Below, piece by piece: positions 36,020 through 43,114 of a DNA stretch of 43,114 bases (its first letter is position 1; every line of letters starts with the position of its first letter). The position numbers and the translations under genes were made by a program. The notes beneath the pieces are model-generated. The model ran no database searches. It saw nothing but the letters and a program-made list of their open reading frames with translations, and had not been told where the DNA came from. The stretch is from Pseudolabrys sp. (GTDB taxonomy: Bacteria > Pseudomonadota > Alphaproteobacteria > Rhizobiales > Xanthobacteraceae): contig JAQSCR010000221.1 in the NCBI GenBank assembly GCA_029945495.1, forward strand, positions 1 to 43,114, given 5' to 3'.

Positions 36020-37395
36020 TGCCGAACACCCTTAAGAATACCTCCGTCCGGCTCGGTTGCGGCGCCGGATTCTGGGGCGATGCATTTGATCCGGCCCTGG
36101 AGCTCGCCGAGCGCGGCAACTTGGACTTTCTCTGCTTCGATTTTCTCGCAGAGTTGACGATGTCGTTGCTGCAACGGGTGCGGGCGAAAGATCCCGGCCA
36201 GGGTTACGTGCCCGACATGGTCAATTGGTTTGCCGACTTGGCTGCGCCGGCCAAAATGTCGGGCACGACGCTCGTCTGCAATGGCGGCGGCGTCAATCCG
36301 CGCGCCGGAGCCGAGGCATTGGCCAAAGCCTTGCAAGCCAAAGGCATCGCCGGGCGCAAGATTGGCGTCGTCGCCGGTGACGATGTCCTCGGGCGTCTCC
36401 AGGCGTTCCGGGACGCCGGCGTGAAACTCACGCATATGCGCACCGGCGAGGATGGCTTCGACCGGATAAAGTCGAAAGTGGTCAGCGCCAACGTCTATCT
36501 GGGCAGCGATGGCATCATCGAGGCACTGGAGGGCGGCTCGGAGATCGTCGTGACCGGCCGCGTCACCGACAGCGCCCTGTTCATCGGCCCGGCGATGTAT
36601 CGTCTGGGTTGGGGGTTCGACCAGCCGGACCGCATCGCCAGCGCCATCACCGTCGGCCACATTCTCGAATGCGCGGCCGGCTGCACCGGCGGCATGTCCT
36701 CGCGGTTCGACCAGATGCCGCGCATGGGCGAAGTTGGCTTCCCCATCGCCGAGATTTCCGGCGACGGCACCGCGACCATCTCCAAGCTGCCGGGCAGCGG
36801 CGGCCACGTCGATCAATTCACGGTCAAAGAGCATCTGGTCTATGAGATCGGCGACCCGCGCAGTTATTTCACGCCGGACGGCGTCGCGGATTTTACCACG
36901 CCGCATATCGAAGAGACCGGCGCCGACGTCGTGCGCGTCACCGGCATGCGCGGCAAAGCGCGGCCGGACAGCTTGAAGCTGCTGATCGGTTACAGCGACG
37001 GCTGGATCGGCGAGGGGCTGTTGATGTTCCCGTGGCCGAACGCCCATGCCCGCGCCCGCAAGGCCGAAGAGACGCTGCGCGAGCGCTTCAAGCGACTTGG
37101 TCTTTTATCATCGGCGATCAGCTTCAATTATATCGGGCTCAATATGTTGCATGGACCTGCGGCGCCGATGCCCGCTTCCGACAATCTCAACGAAGTCGGC
37201 CTGCGCGTCGCGGTCAAAACCGCATCGCGCGACGAGGCTGAAAAAGTTCGCCGCGCCTGCTCGCAGCTCTGGATCATGGGGCCGGGCGGCACCTCGTTCG
37301 GCGCGCCGATGAAGCCGCGGCCGACGATCGCGCTGTGGCCGACGCTGGTGCCGCGCGATCTGGTTTCTCATTCGGTGGAGTACATCACCTCATGA
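36019..37395 (+). CDS. AtuA family protein (DUF1446)
   Basis: This 458-residue protein belongs to the acyclic terpene utilisation AtuA family, known from citronellol/geranyl-CoA catabolism genes but of unsettled activity. It shows LGCGAGFWGDAFDPALELAE, then ERGNLDFLCFDFLAELTMSL, VCNGGGVNPRAGAEAL, VTGRVTDSALFIGPAMYRLG and HILECAAGCTGGMSSRFDQM. Full length. It overlaps the TRAP permease stop by 1 base and the next gene by 4 (ATGA). In Pseudomonas the atu cluster has a biotin-dependent carboxylase; none is seen here within the window. Confidence 0.88.
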   Translation: MPNTLKNTSVRLGCGAGFWGDAFDPALELAERGNLDFLCFDFLAELTMSLLQRVRAKDPGQGYVPDMVNWFADLAAPAKMSGTTLVCNGGGVNPRAGAEALAKALQAKGIAGRKIGVVAGDDVLGRLQAFRDAGVKLTHMRTGEDGFDRIKSKVVSANVYLGSDGIIEALEGGSEIVVTGRVTDSALFIGPAMYRLGWGFDQPDRIASAITVGHILECAAGCTGGMSSRFDQMPRMGEVGFPIAEISGDGTATISKLPGSGGHVDQFTVKEHLVYEIGDPRSYFTPDGVADFTTPHIEETGADVVRVTGMRGKARPDSLKLLIGYSDGWIGEGLLMFPWPNAHARARKAEETLRERFKRLGLLSSAISFNYIGLNMLHGPAAPMPASDNLNEVGLRVAVKTASRDEAEKVRRACSQLWIMGPGGTSFGAPMKPRPTIALWPTLVPRDLVSHSVEYITS

Positions 37396-37706
37396 CGCGT
37401 TCTCTGGTCGACATTGCCTATGTACGCGCCGGCGATAAAGGCGATTCCGTATCGGTTGGCGTGCTGGCCAAATCGCCGGAATATTATGCGCAGGTCATCG
37501 CCAGCGTGACGCCGAAGACGGTGGCCGCGCTGTACGGCGATTGGATCCAAGGCAAGATCGAAGTCTTCCCGATGCCAAATATCGATGGTTGCCTGGTGCT
37601 GATGCACGATGCGCTCGGCGGAAGCGCCACCAACACCTTACGGTTCGATCAGACGGCGAAATCGCTGGGGACAGCGATCCTTCGGTTGTCGGCAATCGCG
37701 CCATGA
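37392..37706 (+). CDS. AtuA-associated small protein
   Basis: This 104-residue protein starts at ATG 37392 within the AtuA stop. It has VDIAYVRAGDKGDSVSVGVL and NIDGCLVLMHDALGGSATNT, the pattern of the roughly 100-residue domain that is fused to, or follows, AtuA in many genomes. It probably forms a complex with AtuA. Its stop overlaps the acyl-CoA dehydrogenase start (ATGA). Biochemical role unknown. Confidence 0.82.
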   Translation: MTRSLVDIAYVRAGDKGDSVSVGVLAKSPEYYAQVIASVTPKTVAALYGDWIQGKIEVFPMPNIDGCLVLMHDALGGSATNTLRFDQTAKSLGTAILRLSAIAP

Positions 37707-38869
37707 ACATTATGCCATTTGACGGCGTCAGCGCCGACACCGTAGCGCAGTTGCGAGACACGATCCGCCGCTTTGTTCTCGATAAACTCGTGCCGCTTGA
37801 AGGCAAAGTGGCGCGTGAGGAGAAGATTCCACCGGAAATCGTGCAGGCTATGCGCGATCTTGGCCTGTTTGGCATTTCGATCCCGGAGAAATACGGCGGT
37901 CTCGGCCTGTCAATGACCGCGGAGGTTCAGATCATTTTCGAGATGGGTTGGACCTCGCCGGTGTTCCGGTCGGTGTTCGGGACGAATGTCGGTATCGGTT
38001 CGCAGGGCATCCTGATGGACGGGACGCCGGAGCAGCGCGAGAAATATCTGCCACGTCTTGCCAGCGGCGAATTGATCGGCTCTTTCGCGCTCACCGAGCC
38101 GGAGGCCGGATCCGATGCCCGTGCCGTCGCCACCTTCGCCCGGCGCGACGGCAATAGCTATGTCATCAGCGGCACGAAGCGTTACATCACCAACGCGCCG
38201 TCGGCGGATCTCTTCACGTTGATCGCCAAGACCGGCGAGACCGCGGACGGGCCTGTCATATCCGCGTTCTTAGTCGAAGCCGACACGCCCGGTCTGCAAT
38301 GCGGCAAGCCCGAGCACAAAATGGGCCAGCAAGGCGCCGATGTGTGCGACGTCGTCTTCGACAATTGTCGTGTGCCGCTCGACAGCCTGCTGGGCGGCGT
38401 CGAAGGGCAAGGCTTTGAGACGGTCAATAAGGTCCTGACCCGTGGCCGGCTTCATATTGCCGCGCTTTGCATCGGCACTGCGGAACGGCTGATTCACGAG
38501 TCGGTCACCTATGCCGTTAGCCGTCGTCAGTTCGGTCAACGCATCGGCGACTTTCAGCTCGTGCAAGCGATGCTGGCCGACAGCCGCACCGAGGCGAATG
38601 CCGGACGCAGCATGGTTCTCGACGCGGCGCGTCGTTTCGATGGGAAGATCGCGACCATTGTCGACGGCTCAACCTGTAAGTTGTTCGCTTCGGAAATGGT
38701 CGGCCGTGTAGCCGATCGGGCCGTGCAGATTTTCGGCGGTGCCGGCTACATCGCCGAATACGGCATTGAACGCTTCTATCGCGATGTGCGCCTGTTCCGG
38801 CTTTACGAAGGCACGTCGGAAATCCAGCGTCTTATCATCGGACGGCAAATGATGCGGGACGCCAGTTGA
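37703..38869 (+). CDS. acyl-CoA dehydrogenase
   Basis: This 388-residue flavoprotein has the standard three-domain layout: N-terminal helical domain (to about 120), beta domain with FALTEPEAGSDARA and ITNAPSADLF, and C-terminal helical domain with AVSRRQFGQRIGDFQLVQ, QIFGGAGYIAEYGIERFYRD and LYEGTSEIQRLIIGRQ, where Glu of EGTSE is the expected catalytic base. It oxidises an acyl-CoA at the alpha-beta carbons and passes electrons to ETF. The start overlaps the previous stop by 4 bases, and its stop overlaps the next start (TGATG). Confidence 0.94.
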   Translation: MNIMPFDGVSADTVAQLRDTIRRFVLDKLVPLEGKVAREEKIPPEIVQAMRDLGLFGISIPEKYGGLGLSMTAEVQIIFEMGWTSPVFRSVFGTNVGIGSQGILMDGTPEQREKYLPRLASGELIGSFALTEPEAGSDARAVATFARRDGNSYVISGTKRYITNAPSADLFTLIAKTGETADGPVISAFLVEADTPGLQCGKPEHKMGQQGADVCDVVFDNCRVPLDSLLGGVEGQGFETVNKVLTRGRLHIAALCIGTAERLIHESVTYAVSRRQFGQRIGDFQLVQAMLADSRTEANAGRSMVLDAARRFDGKIATIVDGSTCKLFASEMVGRVADRAVQIFGGAGYIAEYGIERFYRDVRLFRLYEGTSEIQRLIIGRQMMRDAS

Positions 38870-40830
38870 TGCGCAATGCGTCGCACTCAGAGGTGGTTTG
38901 GCGGCCGACGCCGGAAGTCATGAAAAGCTGTCGGCTCGCCAAATTCATGGCGAGCGCCGGAATCGCGGACTACGCCGAACTGGTGAGCCGCGGCGATGCT
39001 GATCCCGCTTGGCTCTGGGATGCGGTCATTCGCGATCGCAAGCTGAAGTTCACCAAGCCTTATAGCCGCGTGCTGGACCTTTCTAAAGGGACGCCCTGGC
39101 CGCAGTGGTGCATTGGCGGCGAGACCAATGTTTGTCTTAACGCCATCGACCGGCATCTTGCCGGCGGCCTCGCCGACAATACTGCGATTATCTGGCTGGG
39201 CGAGGGTGGTGAGACCCGCTCGCTCACCTATCGCGCGCTGAGTCGGGAGGTAAATCGCCTGGCGGCGTCGCTGGCGGCGCTGGGCTTCGGCCGCGGCGAT
39301 CGCATCGGCATTCATATGGGTATGACGCCGGAGGCAATGGCCGCCTTTCTCGCTATCGCCCGGATCGGCGCCGTCGTGCTTCCGTTGTTTTCCGGCTTTG
39401 GCGCTTCGGCGATCGAAGCACGATTGAACGATGCCGGCGCCACGGGCGTGATCGCGTCGGACGGCACGTGGCGGCGCGGCCAGTGGTTCGCCATGAAGCC
39501 GACGCTCGATATGGCCGCCGCCAATATTCCCACCTTGCGCCATATCGTTATGTTCCGTCGCGGCGAGGCCGACGTGCCGATGACAACGGGGCGTGATCTG
39601 TGGTCGATTGATATCAATCCAACGGCCGACGACACGCTCGACCTGGTACCGGCCGAGCATCCACTGATGATAATCTACACCTCGGGTACGACCGGCCGGC
39701 CCAAGGGCACCGTGCATACGCACTGCGGATTTTCCGCCAAGATGGCGCTGGACATGGAGCTATGTCTTGATGTCGGCCCCGAAGATCGCCTGTTGTGGAT
39801 GACCGATATGGGCTGGCTGGTAGGGCCGATGCTCGCGGTCGGCGGTTTGCAGGCCGGGGCCACGCTGGTGCTCACGGAAGGCACGCCGGATTGGCCCAGC
39901 CCCGACCGCATCTGGAAGGTCATCGCCGACCAGCGCGTCACGGCGCTTGGACTTGCGCCCACTGTGGTCCGCGCGCTGATGCAACACGGTACCGAACCGG
40001 TGCTGCGCCACGACCTGTCGACGTTGACGAGAACCTTCTCCACGGGTGAGCCGTGGACGCCAGATGCATGGATGTGGTTCTTCGAACAGGTGTGCAAGCG
40101 CCGCGTTCCGATCCTGAATTATTCCGGTGGCACGGAAGTCGGCGGCGCTATTGTCACCGGCACTTTGCTGCACCCGCTGAAACCCTGTTCGTTCGGCGGC
40201 CCGGTGCCCGGCATGGGCGCTGATATTGTCGACGACACCGGCAAGCCGGTGGCGGACGGAGAAGTCGGCGAACTGGTGCTGCGCACGCCGTCGATTGGCA
40301 ATACCCGCGGTCTCTGGAATGATCCGGGGCGATATATCGATACGTACTGGAGCAAGATCGACGGCGTATGGGTGCACGGCGATTTCGCGATGAGGGATGC
40401 CGAGGGCTTCTGGTACATCTTCGGCCGCTCCGACGACACCATCAAGGTGGCGGGTAAGCGCATCGGCCCGACCGAGGTCGAAGCCCTGGTGCTGGCCACC
40501 GGTCTTGCGGCCGAGGCCGCGGCAATTGCCGTGCCGGATCCGATCAAGGGCGCGGCGGTGGTTTGCGTCTGCGTCGCGAAATCGCCGAATGCCACGGCCG
40601 ATTTGACCGATGTCTTGTCAGCGGCGGTGGTCGACGGTCTCGGCCCGGCATTCCGGCCCAAGGAAATTCTGATGGTCGCCGAGTTACCCAAGACCCGCAA
40701 TATGAAGGTGATGCGGCGCGTGGTGCGGGCGGCGTATCTGGGTGAGGCGCCGGGCGATCTATCGTCCATCGCCAATCCGGATTCGCTCGCGGGCATCGCG
40801 AACGCTCGCGAAGCGAGACAAAAACATTAG
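38869..40830 (+). CDS. AMP-forming acyl-CoA synthetase (acetyl-CoA synthetase-like)
   Basis: This 653-residue ANL enzyme has an N-terminal segment typical of acetyl/propionyl-CoA-synthetase-like proteins (RVLDLSKGTPWPQWCIGGET), the phosphate loop YTSGTTGRPKGTVHTH near residue 270, NYSGGTEVGGAIVTG, the hinge FGRSDDTIKVAGKRIGPTEVE, and a C-terminal catalytic lysine in KTRNMKVMRR. It makes acyl-CoA with ATP to AMP. A second, ADP-forming ligase in the same locus is noteworthy. The start ATG overlaps the dehydrogenase stop by 1 base. Confidence 0.93.
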   Translation: MRNASHSEVVWRPTPEVMKSCRLAKFMASAGIADYAELVSRGDADPAWLWDAVIRDRKLKFTKPYSRVLDLSKGTPWPQWCIGGETNVCLNAIDRHLAGGLADNTAIIWLGEGGETRSLTYRALSREVNRLAASLAALGFGRGDRIGIHMGMTPEAMAAFLAIARIGAVVLPLFSGFGASAIEARLNDAGATGVIASDGTWRRGQWFAMKPTLDMAAANIPTLRHIVMFRRGEADVPMTTGRDLWSIDINPTADDTLDLVPAEHPLMIIYTSGTTGRPKGTVHTHCGFSAKMALDMELCLDVGPEDRLLWMTDMGWLVGPMLAVGGLQAGATLVLTEGTPDWPSPDRIWKVIADQRVTALGLAPTVVRALMQHGTEPVLRHDLSTLTRTFSTGEPWTPDAWMWFFEQVCKRRVPILNYSGGTEVGGAIVTGTLLHPLKPCSFGGPVPGMGADIVDDTGKPVADGEVGELVLRTPSIGNTRGLWNDPGRYIDTYWSKIDGVWVHGDFAMRDAEGFWYIFGRSDDTIKVAGKRIGPTEVEALVLATGLAAEAAAIAVPDPIKGAAVVCVCVAKSPNATADLTDVLSAAVVDGLGPAFRPKEILMVAELPKTRNMKVMRRVVRAAYLGEAPGDLSSIANPDSLAGIANAREARQKH

Positions 40831-40846
40831 GCAAGGGAGAAACGAC

Positions 40847-41305
40847 GTGAGCGGTCTGTATTTCGAGCAATTCGCGGTCGATCAGGTGATCGAACACGAA
40901 TTGCGTCGCACCGTTACCGAGGCGGACAATACGTTCTTCAGCGTCATGACGATGAATCCGCAACCGCTGCATTTGGATGCCGAGTTCTCGGCGAACACCG
41001 AGTTCGGCCAGCGTCTGGTCAACAGCCTGTTTACTCTCGGTTTGATGATTGGCCTGACAGTCGGCGAGACCACGCTTGGCACCACGATCGCTAATCTCGG
41101 CATGACCGATGTAACCTTTCCCAAGCCGGTGTTTCATGGCGACACGGTGCGTTCTGTCACCAAAGTCATATCCAAGCGCGAAAGCAAATCCCGGCCGGAT
41201 GCCGGCCTCGTCCAGTTCGAGCACACCGCCTTCAACCAGCGCGGCGAGATGGTCGCGCGCTGTCTGCGTATGGCATTGATGAAGCGCAAGGGAGTTGCCG
41301 CATGA
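40847..41305 (+). CDS. MaoC-type acyl-CoA dehydratase/hydratase
   Basis: This 152-residue single hot-dog protein starts at GTG 40847 with AAGGGAGA upstream. The active-site loop reads TMNPQPLHLDAEFSANTEFG. In R-hydratases the loop has Asp and His; here Asn replaces the Asp while His is kept, as in MaoC proteins related to mesaconyl-CoA or itaconyl-CoA hydratases. VNSLFTLGLMIGLTVG and FPKPVFHGDTVRSVTKV complete the fold. It overlaps the CitE-like gene by 4 bases, a pairing known from mesaconate and itaconate pathways. Confidence 0.88.
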   Translation: MSGLYFEQFAVDQVIEHELRRTVTEADNTFFSVMTMNPQPLHLDAEFSANTEFGQRLVNSLFTLGLMIGLTVGETTLGTTIANLGMTDVTFPKPVFHGDTVRSVTKVISKRESKSRPDAGLVQFEHTAFNQRGEMVARCLRMALMKRKGVAA

Positions 41306-42168
41306 GGTCGATGTTATTTGTCCCCGGAGACAGCGAGAAGAAGTTGGCCAAAGGCTGGGAGTCGAGCTCCGACGCGCTGATCCTCGATCTAGAGGATTCG
41401 GTCGCGGCCGATCGAAAGAAGGAAGCGCGCCAGATTTCCCGCGCATTTTTGGCCGCTAACAAAGCTGGACCGAAACGCTTTGTGCGCATCAATCCGTTGG
41501 TCACGCCATACGCGATCGACGATCTTGCGGCGGTGGTCGGCGGCGCGCCGGATGGCATCGTACTGCCGAAATGTGGCTCGGCCGCCGATATCGTTGCGGT
41601 CAATCATTATTTGTCGGCGCTGGAGTCTCGTGAAGGACTGCCTCCGGATCGGATCCAGATTTTGCCGATCGTCACCGAGACCGCCGGCGCAATGTTCACG
41701 CTGGGCAGCTACACCGGCCTCGGAACGCGGCTATGCGGCATGATGTGGGGTTGCGAAGACCTCGCGGCCGACGTCGGCGCCAGCGTCAACCGGTCGCCGA
41801 ACAATATGTATCTTGCGCCGTTCGATCTGGCGCGGTCGTTGTGCCTGTTCGCGGCTGCGGCGGCAGGCGTTCCGGCCATCGACACCGTCTTCACCGACTT
41901 CAAGGACATGGTTGGCCTTGAGCGCGAGTCGCTGAACGCCGAACGGATTGGCTTTACCACCAAGGCCGCCATTCACCCGGCCCAGGTCGAAGTCATCAAC
42001 CGTGCCTTCACGCCGGACGAGGCCGCCATTGCCTGGGCGAAGAAGGTGGTCGCCGCCTTCCAGTCGTCGGCGCAAGTCGGCGTTATTGGCATCGAGGGAA
42101 AAATGATCGACCGGCCGCATTTGCGAGCCGCCGAACGCGTCTTGGATCGCGCAGGGCTGGCACGATGA
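41302..42168 (+). CDS. HpcH/CitE-family acyl-CoA ester lyase
   Basis: This 288-residue TIM-barrel protein opens with RSMLFVPGDSEKKLAKGWES and DALILDLEDSVAADRKKEAR, where acidic residues bind Mg2+. LPIVTETAGAMFTLGSY and CGMMWGCEDLAADVGASVNR carry the remaining active-site residues. Members cleave or form 3-hydroxy-dicarboxyl-CoA esters such as malyl-, beta-methylmalyl- or citramalyl-CoA. Following MaoC (ATGA overlap), it would split the hydrated intermediate. It also overlaps the next gene by 4 bases. Confidence 0.9.
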   Translation: MRSMLFVPGDSEKKLAKGWESSSDALILDLEDSVAADRKKEARQISRAFLAANKAGPKRFVRINPLVTPYAIDDLAAVVGGAPDGIVLPKCGSAADIVAVNHYLSALESREGLPPDRIQILPIVTETAGAMFTLGSYTGLGTRLCGMMWGCEDLAADVGASVNRSPNNMYLAPFDLARSLCLFAAAAAGVPAIDTVFTDFKDMVGLERESLNAERIGFTTKAAIHPAQVEVINRAFTPDEAAIAWAKKVVAAFQSSAQVGVIGIEGKMIDRPHLRAAERVLDRAGLAR

Positions 42169-42833
42169 ATGAAGTCGTCGATAGCAAACCACGCCAGCAA
42201 CTGCTGACCTGGCAACGCGCCGGCCGTCGCATCGTTCACGAAGCCGATACCAAAGCCCTGCTCGCCGCGGCCGGCATCGCAGTACCGAGCCAGGATCGCA
42301 AAAGCGGCCCCTTCGCGGTCAAACTCAACTCAGATCGCTTTCCGCATAAGACCGAGCACGGTCTGGTGAAGCTCAACGTCGCGGCGTCCGATCTGGACGC
42401 AACCATCGCCAAGCTGCAGGCGGCCGATCCGGCCGGACAGATTCTGGTCGAACAGATGATCGACGGCGGGGTCGCCGAATGGATCGTCGGCTGCAAGCAC
42501 GATCAGACGTTCGGCCCGATTGTACTCGCCGGTCCCGGCGGTATCCTGGTTGAGCTGCTGGATCAGGTGCAAATCCGGCTGGTGCCAACCCAGCCTGCCA
42601 TCGTCACGGCGATGCTGCGGAAGGGCCTCGGCGCCAAGGTACTGAGCGGCCTGCGCGGCAAGCCCGCCGCCGACGAGGCTGCGCTTTGTGAAATCATCGT
42701 GCGGCTGTCGCAATTCTTTGCCGAGCACGCCGACCTGATCGAAGAGATCGAGGTCAATCCAGTCATCGTCCGCAAGCGCGGTGACGGCGGGGTGGCAGCC
42801 GATGCGCTTCTCGTTCTCAAGCAACCGAACTAA
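42165..42833 (+). CDS. ADP-forming acyl-CoA synthetase, beta (ATP-grasp) subunit
   Basis: This 222-residue protein is the stand-alone ATP-grasp half of an ADP-forming acyl-CoA synthetase. It begins VHEADTKALLAAAGIAVPSQ, then FAVKLNSDRFPHKTEHGLVK, QILVEQMIDGGVAEWIVGCK, GPIVLAGPGGILVELLDQVQ and IEEIEVNPVIVRK. Together with the alpha subunit at 30766 it restores the usual two-subunit enzyme. The pair is split to the two ends of the locus. ATG overlaps the previous stop (ATGA). Confidence 0.88.
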   Translation: MNEVVDSKPRQQLLTWQRAGRRIVHEADTKALLAAAGIAVPSQDRKSGPFAVKLNSDRFPHKTEHGLVKLNVAASDLDATIAKLQAADPAGQILVEQMIDGGVAEWIVGCKHDQTFGPIVLAGPGGILVELLDQVQIRLVPTQPAIVTAMLRKGLGAKVLSGLRGKPAADEAALCEIIVRLSQFFAEHADLIEEIEVNPVIVRKRGDGGVAADALLVLKQPN

Positions 42834-42853
42834 CCCGCAAGCGAGGCGTCGCC

Positions 42854-43114
42854 GTGAAAACAGATTATGAATTCCTGCTCGTCGAGCCGCGCCCGTCGGG
42901 ACTTACCGTCTGTACCCTCAATCGTCCGCAGTCGCTGAATGCCTTCAATACCAAGATGGCGTTGGAAATCACCGACTTCTTCACCAAAGCCGGCACCGAG
43001 GATTCCGGCGTTCGCGCTATCGTGCTGACCGGCGCCGGCGATCGCGCCTTTTGCGTTGGCGCCGATCTGAAAGAGCGCAACAATATGAGCGAGGACGCGT
43101 GGTCGAAACAACAC
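42854..43114 (+). CDS. enoyl-CoA hydratase/isomerase, 3' end beyond window
   Basis: From GTG 42854 (GCGAGG upstream) 87 codons run to the window edge without a stop. They read EFLLVEPRPSGLTVCTLNRP, then SLNAFNTKMALEITDFF, IVLTGAGDRAFCVGADLKER, the N-terminal part of a crotonase-fold enzyme including the first oxyanion-hole loop (AFCVGADLKE). It lies 20 bases after the ATP-grasp gene and continues the operon. Confidence 0.88.
   Translation, partial: MKTDYEFLLVEPRPSGLTVCTLNRPQSLNAFNTKMALEITDFFTKAGTEDSGVRAIVLTGAGDRAFCVGADLKERNNMSEDAWSKQH

Overview
The window reads as accessory-rich chromosomal DNA from a high-GC alphaproteobacterium, most likely of the order Hyphomicrobiales (Bradyrhizobium, Rhodopseudomonas, Pseudolabrys and relatives). 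This is judged from codon use, from the protein families, from the numerous LysR, TetR and IclR regulators, and from IS remnants typical of that group. No rRNA, tRNA or CRISPR array was seen.

Layout. (1) 1-1.4 kb is gene debris: an IS3 OrfA start, an HlyD-like fragment and a 5'-truncated conserved gene. (2) 1.5-7.0 kb is a minus-strand pipecolate/lysine degradation operon, hglS (with a frameshift) -> amaA -> amaB, with a divergent LysR gene. (3) 7.0-7.7 kb has little but a putA 3' remnant. (4) 7.7-15.6 kb holds a large membrane protein, a molybdopterin oxidoreductase with its cytochrome b partner, a PRC-barrel protein, and a run of a PLP lyase, a DUF2064 transferase, a GT2 glycosyltransferase and a nucleotide-sugar epimerase. 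(5) 15.7-19.7 kb has a LysR fragment, a tautomerase, a small secreted protein, a peroxiredoxin-like protein, a LysR regulator, a soluble histidine kinase and a DUF899 remnant. (6) 19.7-29.0 kb is a plastic region. It holds an IS110 element, a 227-bp MITE-like element, fragments of ridA and an HpcH aldolase, a self-sufficient reductive dehalogenase (catalytic domain fused to its own reductase) with a divergent IclR gene, a frameshifted small gene, a cupredoxin-like gene cut by a 151-bp IS21-type mini-element, and a helically phased ACCAAC repeat array. (7) 29.0-29.4 kb is an XRE regulator. (8) 29.9-43.1 kb is one large catabolic locus.

The last locus is the most system-like part. A TetR regulator sits between a leftward pair (ADP-forming acyl-CoA synthetase alpha subunit, enoyl-CoA hydratase) and a rightward operon of at least nine genes joined mostly by 1-4 base overlaps. 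These are a TAXI-type TRAP binding protein, a fused TRAP permease, an AtuA family protein, a small AtuA-associated protein, an acyl-CoA dehydrogenase, an AMP-forming acyl-CoA synthetase, a MaoC hydratase, a CitE-type lyase, the beta subunit of the ADP-forming synthetase, and a second enoyl-CoA hydratase that runs off the window. Near-identical CCGACCG-N2-CGGTCGG palindromes lie in both promoter regions and are probably the TetR operators. Together the genes read as uptake of a carboxylate, CoA activation, dehydrogenation, hydration and retro-aldol/Claisen-type cleavage. The substrate cannot be named from sequence alone.

The reductive dehalogenase and its IclR regulator look like a separate unit for a halogenated compound, lodged among gene fragments and mobile-element traces.
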